Assembly (NCBI GenBank): GCA_004764695.1
Contig: SMSO01000004.1
Coordinates: 1,887,501-1,951,500, forward strand
Reading direction: 5' to 3'
DNA length: 64,000 nt
Source: Schizochytrium sp. TIO01
Lineage: Eukaryota; Sar; Bigyra; Thraustochytrida; Thraustochytriidae
Part shown: in pieces, positions 55,293-64,000 of the stretch
Layout of the letters: every line of letters starts with the position of its first letter
Position numbering within the stretch: position 1 is the stretch's first letter
Notes under the pieces: generated by a model
Database searches by the model: none
What the model was told of the DNA's origin: nothing
Seen by the model: only the letters and a program-made list of their open reading frames with translations
Program-made: the position numbers and the translations under genes

Positions 55293-55310
55293 TCTTCAAA
55301 AAATCTGGTT
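54339..55310. other. Convergent 3' intergenic region with (TATG)n
   Basis: About 970 bp between the Tsr3 and PP2C stops. It contains a TATG/GTAT array of about eleven copies (55248-55290) very close to the PP2C stop, so it is probably in the PP2C 3' UTR. Confidence 0.55.
55248..55290. repeat. (TATG)n microsatellite
   Basis: About eleven copies, one with a TGTG variant, some 20 bp from the PP2C stop codon. Confidence 0.93.
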
Positions 55311-56468
55311 TTACTTTGGCTCAATGTGCAGAACAACACACGAAGCATCATCGCTAGCACCATGGGTAGCAGCCTTACACAGCAGTCCAGCAGATTGGTG
55401 AAAGGAGCCCGGGTGCGAACGGAGGTTCTTGATGACAATATCAAGAGCTCTTTTGTTGGACATTGCGTCCCATACACCATCAGTAGCAAGAATCATGACC
55501 ATGGGCTCACGAACTGGTACGATCACAATCTGTGGCACAGCAGTGACAATGTCCGGTCCAATGGCGTTTTTAATGTCCCAGTCACCAAACGTACGAGAAG
55601 GGCTCAGAGCAGCAACACGACCATGTTCAATAACACCCCCGGCTTCAAGTACGCGGATGCGTTCCTCGCTTGAAGTGGTCACACGGTGGTCCTCTGTAGC
55701 CTGAATTGTATGACGCCGTTTGTGGATCAGTGAATGGGACTTCAGGTGAACGTTACGGTAGACAGCGCGGCAATCGCCGCAGTATGCAATGACACAAACG
55801 GAGCCATAAATAACGGTAAACATGGCACATGCACCGCTGGTATCACCAGTGCGCTCACAAATCTCCTTGAATTCACTCTCTAAAGCAGCGCATGTTTCTT
55901 TAAGTGCATCATGGACACCCTCAATTACCTCGGTGAGTTCTAAGTCAGCTGCATTGTGCACATGGACACGTTCTTCGCTAGACTCAGACTCTTCCTCCTC
56001 CTCGCCGAGTTCGACACCTGCCAGGTCAGTTTCAGTAAGCTCGTGGTGATTGCGGTGATGAGAGGCACTGGCAGAGGTATCACGCGAAGAATCTGCGCCC
56101 ATACCAGGGTGTTGAGCTCGCAGTGCTTCAAGTAATCCTCGGTCATCAAGGGCCTCACGAAGGCGCTCAAGGGCATGCCGTGCAAGAAAGTCCGCACAAA
56201 GGGACCCTCCATGGCCGTCAAAAACGGCGGCCAAACCGTGTTCGCTGTCAATTTCCACACGGTCTTCGTTGCCAACAATAAGTCCTTGGCTTACTTTAGC
56301 CACAACACTTCGCTTGCGGCCAGCGACGGATGCAGCTCCCATTTGAACTGCCGTAGGCTTTTCATGATGAACAGTGACACTACTCAACTTCGAAGCTGCG
56401 TCGCTAGCCCTGCGCATGAGACGCATGCTCTTCCTTGCAAGGCTTGATCTCCCAATTGTACGAACCAT
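55311..56468 (-). CDS. PP2C-type (PPM) metal-dependent protein phosphatase
   Basis: A 385-aa Ser/Thr phosphatase of the PPM/PP2C family, about the usual length. Motifs in order: GNEDRVEI (metal and acidic residues), AAVFDGHGG, an Asp/Glu/His/Ser-rich insert (about residues 110-170), CAMFTVIYGSVCVIAYCGD, EDHRVTTSSEERIRVLEAGG, LSPSRTFGDWD, ILATDGVWDAMSN and GASDDASCVVL. The metal-binding Asp residues in the DGHGG, TDGVWD and SDDAS motifs are all present, so it should be active. The N-terminus before GNEDR is basic and Arg/Ser-rich. The chosen ATG is at 56468 (MVRTIGRSS). The frame extends upstream to a GTG at 56552, and a CTATAG acceptor-like site lies within that extension, so a short upstream exon is possible. 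Confidence 0.92.
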   Translation of the reverse strand: MVRTIGRSSLARKSMRLMRRASDAASKLSSVTVHHEKPTAVQMGAASVAGRKRSVVAKVSQGLIVGNEDRVEIDSEHGLAAVFDGHGGSLCADFLARHALERLREALDDRGLLEALRAQHPGMGADSSRDTSASASHHRNHHELTETDLAGVELGEEEEESESSEERVHVHNAADLELTEVIEGVHDALKETCAALESEFKEICERTGDTSGACAMFTVIYGSVCVIAYCGDCRAVYRNVHLKSHSLIHKRRHTIQATEDHRVTTSSEERIRVLEAGGVIEHGRVAALSPSRTFGDWDIKNAIGPDIVTAVPQIVIVPVREPMVMILATDGVWDAMSNKRALDIVIKNLRSHPGSFHQSAGLLCKAATHGASDDASCVVLHIEPK

Positions 56469-57230
56469 GTTTTCCACACGGGCGTAGTCTTCTGAGTTTC
56501 CTATAGGGTAATGGGATGGAATCGAATTGGATTGGACTGAAGTGAACTGCACGTGAATAAGAAATTGCCTTTGTTGTGGTCAGCACCGCCTTCGTGTAGT
56601 CAACTTTGTCAGAACCAGTACTTGCTTCCACAGATCCACCCGATTTGTTCCTGATTTCTCGTCGGAACCTTTCGTGCTTTGATCACCCAAATCTGCCGGA
56701 ATTCCTTTCCTCCTGCGGTCGCGAGATGGGTCTTTTGTTCCTGCTCTGCCGTGACAGACCGACCGCCTTAGACTGTGCTACGAGCTACACCACTCGCCTG
56801 TCCAAAAACTAACAATCCCCCAAATGCTCCAGAGCTTTCTCGACTCGATATTATCTCAAGAGAAGTCTTCAACGCCACCGCAGGCACTTCTTGTGGCAAG
56901 GACTCACAGTCCTTTCTTGAGAAGGCCTTTTATCGCGCTGCTCGAGCGAGGGAGCGCACAGCAAGGCTTTTTTCTTTGAAGACGCCCCGGTCTAAGTTCT
57001 AGTGATGATTCCCTCGCTCACTACTACCTCCGTAAGTGCTGCTCGTTAGGTCTTTGTTTCCAAGGTCGCCTCTGCGACGCTCCTTTCGACTCACGAGCCA
57101 GGCTCGATTGATGCCATGTATGTCTTTGGCTGTCGCGGGCCGCCAAGTTTCTAGTTTGCTTTCTTGTGCTCTGTTCGTCTGCGACGGCTTTTGGTGAAGA
57201 ATGGACGATTTTCTCTTTTTTCTGTTTTTT

Positions 57231-57256
57231 TCTTCTTCTTCTTCTTCTTCTTCTTC
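57231..57256. repeat. (TTC)n microsatellite
   Basis: About eight TTC triplets; on the minus strand this reads as poly-Lys/Arg, which is not a gene. Confidence 0.9.
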
Positions 57257-57718
57257 CTACTCTCATTTATAAGTTGGTTTACATTTTATGGGAATGATGG
57301 AAGTCGACTGCAGAAATAATTTTTCGTTTACATGCTAACCACTATATTTGGTTGGTGCAAGAATTGTTTTCAAGGAGGTCGAAGGTCGAAGAGACTGTCG
57401 CATTTGGAGTGTGAGGCGAAGGAAGACACTCCTAATTTTGCTAGTATCAACATGTTTATTTGGCTCTAGGAACAGCTGTGGACTTGTAGCATCATTCAGG
57501 CTAATAGAGACTCGATGGGATTTCAGGCGACCGACGTTTTTAGGCAGCAGTGGCAACACAAGTGGTGACTAGCTCCCGAGAAGGCTTCGAAATGATCAAG
57601 ACGCTTTCAAAACCAAGAGTACCATCTTCAAAGCAAAACATCAATTTTATCGTAACTATTAAAAAGTAATTAAACAAAAAAAAGTCAAAATCGAAAGACT
57701 TGTGTACTCCTCACTCTC

Positions 57719-57735
57719 CATATATATATATATAT
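57719..57735. repeat. (TA)n dinucleotide run
   Basis: Short TA run; a similar one lies at 59732-59749. Confidence 0.85.
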
Positions 57736-60700
57736 CCCTCTCTTTGAATTAAGCTTGCACAAGTTTTCATTGTTGAGACTTTCCTCACCGCAGGTTCGCT
57801 GACCTTTGTTTGCACTTGCCTTCCTGCACGATAATCGTTTATACGGCCCGATACGACGGGTTTTCTTGCTGTGTCGCCCACCTTGAAGTTTTCCAAGCTC
57901 GTCATCTTCAGGCTCGCAGAATCACAGACAAACGTCGAGGTGCACTCGTCTATTCTTACTCATTTACTTGCGGGCTGTTCGTCTGTTCACGGCTTGCAGA
58001 GCAACGAATTATTTCTCCAAATGTCTTTGTTGCGTTCGTCTTGTTCACCACCAAAAGAGTAACGAGGACTTGCCAGAAGTTCGTTCGAATCGATGCTTCG
58101 TGCCTCATATACATGCACGTGTCTCGTCTGCTCGACACCTTGGTAAGAGCAAGCTCGCCACGGCCCGCGAGGAATCCTGATGCAGGTCGGCAAATGCTCA
58201 GACGAGGACGATGGTCTCCACCTGTGCACGTGCAGCGCACAGTCTTGTATTCGAGGCACCTGTGTCCACAGAACATTGTCAGGGAAAGAAAAGAAAGCAC
58301 AAAAAGGATGATAAGAAGGCAAGGTAATTAATTCTAACATAGCTGATGAGTGATAGTATAGCTTGTGATCTCGCGCGGCGCACGGGTAGTACGTGTCTTC
58401 AGGAAGGCAGAGGGCGAGGCATAAAAGGCTTTGAGGCTAACTGCATGCGTGGGCGATTGAAGGCACTGCTTGGGTGGCTGAAGAAGGCTTTGTAGCTGAG
58501 CACAAGTTTTGGGGGCTGCCAAATTTCGTTGTAAATCTTTCGACTATAAAAAATAAATGAAAAATCTTACTTGGCATCAGGTAGGCATTTACTACAGTTA
58601 AATATAGAAGTTAGGTTTTTAAATTTCTTTTTACGAGAGAGAAGAAAAGAGAATTAGAGAAAAGATTAATTTAATTACGCACGCGCGTGCACAAAGGGAC
58701 TGGCCAGAGGAAAGACACATTAGACCAGTTGGAGCTGCAGCGAGGCGCTTCAACCTCCTCGGAGTGAGACGCTACGGCACCGAAGAGTCCGCGTGGATAT
58801 GCTCGGGGATGAAAACCCCTCTGCCAGCAACGCCTCTTTTTCCGAGTTCGCGGAGGTGAGTGAAGTCCTGAAAGTATGGGTTTCCTCATTTAGGTAGGTA
58901 CGTACCGAGGTAGTGTTTTCTAAAGGCACTGCCATGGACACCGGCGCGTCTCAGTCATTTTGAGACTTAAGGTGCTCCAAGCTCTCAAGAAATTCTCTGC
59001 GAATACCTGCGTAGCTACTGGAGCCGTGCCAGGCAATCTTTGATACCAATCTTGGAGCTTCGAGGTTTGAGATCTTTTTCTGAGTACGTGGCTAATTTGT
59101 TGAATACTGTAATGCTGGCTAACTTGGTCGGTGGCAGGCGTCGCGAAAACCAGCAGCCCAGGCGTGAAAAACTGCTACTCTACACCATTCAGCTAATTTA
59201 GGCATTCAAGTAGATCGGCTGTATCGTTCAATCGTTTGGATCGTCTGCAGGCCCGGCTCGTCGCTGATTTTCGGAGCTACCACGCCATCCAGACATCAGA
59301 AGCAGACCCGCTGCTTTGCAAGTTTGCATTTGCAGAGGCCTCAAACTGCTTGACGGTGAGGCGCAGATTCAAGCTGTTAAGCTGGCAATCGCTTAATCCT
59401 AAGAGCCTCTTCAGAACGAGAAACTTACGACCTTGGTGTGGCAATCATGGAATGAAGGGGTAAACTGGAAACAATAGCCTAGATCGTACGCAGTTTTCTT
59501 CTGCGTCTGGCAATACATATATGTATATGTATATACACCTCTGCGGCACCCGATGTAAGGTTGGCGTCAGCTGTAGAGGGTCGATAACATGTATGTTTTC
59601 AAGAATCGATTGCAAGATCAACGAATTCAGGAGTTTGTCAGAACTAAAATATCAAGAAAGGAAAATGAAAGAATGACTAAACAATATTTTTAAAGTTCAG
59701 ATACGCCACTCCCGGCAACCGCGCAAGGGGTATATATATATATATATACTGAATATGCGTGGTAGTGTGCGGAACTTTGAAGTTCTTTCTGATGAGGCAG
59801 TAACAGTTCTTCACCACATTGAATAGAGATTTCGAGGATTTCTCGCGACCGCAGATAGCAATGGGCCGCGTGGCCTGTTTTGTAAACTGATGAAATAACA
59901 GTATGTGGTAGTAGTTAATTAGTCTGAACAGCTTCAAAATTGTTAAAGAAATGAAAAAATAAAAATATTATAGGTATCATAAATAACTTGAAAAATTGGC
60001 ACGTGGACATTAATTTCTCGCAGAATTGCTTCACCTTTCGCAAAAAAGCACGTTCACAGAAATAAATACCGATGCGGCCTGGCGATGAGGACAAGGGAAG
60101 TAATATATTGAGTGCCAAGAAGCGCGCCCGCCTTCCCTTTCCCAGGCCTGACTGATCTTCAAGACGCGAATGGAGGTGATATCCATACCTGGAAAGGTAA
60201 GTACCAAACTAGCTACGAAATCGAGCAGATGGATCGATCGATATAAGAAAGCATGGTGCGATCTCCAATTCCTCAGAGCACTCAACTTCAAAGGTGGTTG
60301 GAGATCAAGGTGGCCTGAATGCAGCCGATATGGCCATTCAGCTGTCAGAACGGCAGAACGGCCAACTTGCGCGCCGGAAACTTGAGGCTGCTCCGAGCAC
60401 AATATAGATTTCAAGCTGACCTCTCTTACGCTGTCGAACCCATACTTATCCAGACACAAAGCCTTAGGTTTAGGAGAGAAACTCGTAGAAAGACAATGAG
60501 GCTGACCAGTCCTCGTGTGCAGGTTTGTACAAAATCTGGCTCAGGCAGGTGGCAACCCGTGCGAGCCGAGACAAGGTTCTCTCGAGGTAGCTAGCTAGGT
60601 ACTGGCAAGCTGTCGTCGTGGTTGGTGTTTGCAAAGGAGTCAACATTTCCAAGCTGGTGTTGTGTTTACTGCTATTTGCGATGACTTTGAAGAAATTTGC

Positions 60701-61141
60701 TGGGCACGTGGACACCCACCATAACTTTTTTTCTCTTGTCTTGTCTAAAAGGCGAAGAAGCCACAAAAATGAAGGGAAGGAGAAACTAAGAAACTTCAGT
60801 ACTAAAACTTTTAGGAGGCACTTATAACTTGGTGAGCGGCAGATACCTACCTACTTAGAGTAAGTAAACAAAACAGCAATGCAGCAAACAAGTGGTAAAT
60901 ATTTCCGTGCTAGTATGTACCTTCCTACGAAATCTCAATCGACACAAGAAAATTCCTAGCCTGGTGAGTCTGAGCCACCATCATATCACAGCGTAGTGAG
61001 CTTCGCATCGACTTAAATCATCGTCGTGTACGGGTTACACAGTAATCAAAATCTTGTCAAGACTCTAGTTGGTGGTTTGTTTAAAAAAAAGAAAGAAAAA
61101 AAATTGGGATTGGTTGGCTCAAGTCGATCGATTGATCGTGA

Positions 61142-61333
61142 GCGTGGGCATTCTTTTGTGACTGTGGGGATATAGTGTGCGACAATGGGGAACCCGCACC
61201 CTCGCCCAACTTCAACGTGAAGGACATGAAGGTCCTGAAGAAGTTGAATGACAAGACGCGGGGCACTGTGCCAGCTCGCGAGAGGGCGCTTCTTCATTAT
61301 CGCAGTGATGTCTTTGGATGGATGACTGGTTAG
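61142..61333 (+). pseudogene. Possible exon or gene fragment, unknown family
   Basis: A 63-codon stop-to-stop stretch ending at TAG 61331-61333. It has no ATG near its start. The translation includes PAPSPNFNVKDMKVLKKLND and ARERALLHYRSDVFGWMTG, which has a balanced, protein-like composition unlike the repeat-derived frames around it. The opposite strand is also open. I recognise no family. It could be the last exon of a spliced gene, a decayed gene, or chance. Confidence 0.2.
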
Positions 61334-62028
61334 CAGGACCATCCATCCATTCTCGTCGAGGGAAGCTTCCTCGCAACTTCCTATCACCTTCTTCCACGGT
61401 CCAGTCTGCGAGAGAATGAAGATTCGTCGCCTTCTGCGCCCATGGTACGCCATCAGGCCAGGCTGGCGGCAATGATGCGTGCCACGGTTGACAACGCCTT
61501 CGTCTTCGAGCAATTCATCGGGCGACCTTCAATTTTAAGGCAGCTTTCTTGGGCCAAGACCAGATCAAAGTCGAAGATAGTTGGAGCTAGATCATGATCA
61601 TGAAGACCTACCTCGTGGATCGACGGATTGATTGGCATCAGCAACGCAGCCACTAGGTACCTCAAAGGCCACCCTTGCTCGCTGCTAGTCAGCTGCGAGG
61701 CATCCACCCTTCAGCCATCCCTCCCTCGCTCCTTTGGTCCCTCGCCAGCCCACTACGAACGAACGAGCCCTGGTCGTAGCGGCCGCTTCGGCCATCGGTG
61801 CACGACAACGATCGATCGCGCCCATCGCTCAAGTTCGAGCTCAACTTATCTCTTGACATTCAACCCCTCCTCAATCCCAAGAGATTGCCAACAGAAACAG
61901 TGCCTTGGGCAGAAAGAAGGCCGTAGCTACTCATCGTGGCAATTCAGACTTTGCACAATTTGATGCAGTCCGTGTTGGACGAAGGTTGCGCAGAGGAGCT
62001 TGAGAGGGTGTTTGTTTTCAGGGATGGG

Positions 62029-62331
<303 letters not shown>

Positions 62332-64000
62332 TCTTGCGTGGCTCGTTTGTGCCTTTGATATTTATCCTAAAGAACCCCGAGTCCCTGCAAAGGCAGGCAC
62401 GCTCCAGGTCTTGGCATACGTGCTCGAGCTCAGGTCAGCCAATGCTTTGCCTCGTTCCTGTCGCGGCGGTGCCTGTCAGCTGCGCAAGGCTTACGAGGTG
62501 AAGGCGTCCGGGCGGGATATGCTGGATGGCGAGCCTGAGATAGACCTATCTCCCTTGGCGGTGGGTCAACCAACCTTTGGCACAGACAGCTCTTGCGTTG
62601 TGCCAAGTATTGAAATTGAAAGAACCGGCGCAACCCAAATTGCAAACGTCCACCCCCAATATTGGCAGCCAGGTCTTTGTTTGGGAGGGCCAAAGATAAT
62701 GAATGACTGATCTCGGTTCTGCGTGCCGAGATTGTGGAAAGACATAGATACCCAGCCACTGTGAGCGAGTGGACATGTACGTACAGACTCGGTGCCACAA
62801 GGCGATGGATGTATTGAGATCAACCACCGTAATGTGGTGGCAGACCCAGCAGTGAAGGCGCTTTCTGCACGAGCAAACCAAAGGCAGCGAGAAGCCTTTC
62901 CTCTTCACCTTGATAACGCTTATGAGGGTTGATTTCTTCTGTGCTTCGCTTCACCTGCAAACTGCGATGCATACATACCTTAACTAGTTGGGCCCAGCTA
63001 GAGTCATCATTTGGCCCAACCTGGGCTTGCGCTGCTTTTGAGATTGTGCTGTTTGTAGAGAATCAGAGAAGTGGGCAGGGACTTAATTGCGGGCCCTTCC
63101 TCTTGAGACCTTGAGCACGCACATAGGAGAAGCATTTTATACCATCCTATGTCCCGATATTATTGGCGGGTACCTGTGATACACCGTTTAATTGCATTCG
63201 TAGGTAATCAGCCGTTGCTGGCGTCTTGCCCGACTTTTGTCTTGCTAGCCGCCAGTGAATTCTGAAGTGCCTGCTACGTGCTCTTTGAGCTGTGTTGGGA
63301 GACTTTATGAGTTCTCTCGAACCGTAAAAACCACGTTGGAAGGGGACAGATGTTTCGAAGCAATCCCCAGTTACACCAGTCAAACTGGTCTTCGAGATAG
63401 CGAGCTCGCTTCAGAGAAATGGGCTCCAGTTCTAAAGTTGATCTCGCAACTGACTGACTGACTAACTGACTGTGCAATTCTGACAAATGAGGTACGACTG
63501 AAAGTAGCACTCCGGGGCACAACAGAGGAAATCTGTTTGCAAGGAACCCGCTTGCAAGAAACTATGGAGCGTGGCCCTTGATCATGTCATATGTCCCCAT
63601 TCCTTCGGACCGTTTGATGGTCAGGTCGATCTGCTGATAGAAGGCCAGCAGCGTATTTTGTGGTCAATGGGCATGTTCGCAGCCAGCAAGAATATATATG
63701 TGAAGAACACGAGGAATGCGTTGTTATGTAAGGGGGGGGGCATTGCGGACCTTCCACGTTTGCGGGAGTGCAGTGCGCTCTTTGATTGCCCAAACACAGA
63801 AAGAGGCGGAGGATGGCAGGAGTGGTAGTAGGTCTTTTCAGAAGAGGTCGGATAGGGTCACTCCGATTGTCCAATGTTTCACAGAAGAAAACCACCATCT
63901 GTGGCATCGTTGGGAACGGAAAACGTTGTGTTTCTTTTATCGTTTTTATTACCATCATAAAAGTAAGTAGCCGTCTTCTAAATAAACTTACTACCCTTTG

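Noticed and set aside
57810-58331. 173-codon plus-strand frame
   Set aside because: Overlaps open frames on both strands, no domain, uneven composition.
61046-61513. 155-codon minus-strand frame
   Set aside because: No recognisable domain; starts and ends in simple sequence; the plus-strand stretch here looks slightly more protein-like.

Overview
This window reads as nuclear DNA of a unicellular eukaryote, not a prokaryote or organelle. The genes are eukaryote-only families: Raptor, AGC kinase, cyclic-nucleotide-binding kinase, Nuf2, Tsr3, PP2C, SNM1 nuclease and a mitochondrial stomatin-like protein. Coding frames are long and mostly intronless. One clear GT-AG intron of 192 bp lies in the CoA-binding gene, and 5' introns are possible at Raptor, PP2C and the AGC kinase. 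At least two, probably three, products look flagellar, so the organism probably has a flagellated stage. Intermediate GC, few introns, flagellar genes and a TOR/AGC pathway would suit a labyrinthulomycete/thraustochytrid or another heterokont protist. That placement is inference; no rRNA or other phylogenetic marker is present.

Layout: 1-12.2 kb is gene-poor and packed with tetranucleotide microsatellites. From 12.2 to 31.3 kb there is a gene-dense block: an orphan 317-aa protein (-), Raptor (-), an enolase-4-like flagellar pseudoenzyme with an RIIa/Dpy-30-type docking domain (-), a two-exon CoA-binding protein (+), a kinase with three cyclic-nucleotide-binding-like domains (-), and a small candidate ciliary protein (+). 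A gene-poor gap of about 7.5 kb (31.3-38.8 kb) holds one plausible unknown ORF, a tandem 14-bp element and more microsatellites. The second dense block (38.8-56.5 kb) has an N-myristoylation-motif AGC kinase (+), an SNM1-family nuclease with a SANT/Myb-like tail (-), kinetochore Nuf2 (+), a sperm-tail PG-rich (SHIPPO) protein (-), a mitochondrial SLP2-like protein (+), the 18S rRNA aminocarboxypropyl transferase Tsr3 (+) and a PP2C phosphatase (-). The last 7.5 kb is gene-poor again and includes an uninterrupted (AATC)n array of about 300 bp.

Most genes sit as divergent or convergent neighbours with short spacers. Two divergent intergenic regions carry inverted repeats. Functional themes are growth signalling (Raptor and an AGC kinase with a TOR-type hydrophobic motif), flagellar structure and cyclic-nucleotide signalling (enolase-4-like, PG-rich, candidate inner-microtubule protein, cNBD kinase), and chromosome maintenance (Nuf2, SNM1).

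The most unusual items are the catalytically dead docking-domain enolase, the cNBD kinase that lacks a glycine-rich loop and canonical phosphate-binding cassettes, the SNM1-SANT fusion, a four-copy 14-bp element phased at about 21 bp, and a near-perfect palindrome in a divergent promoter.
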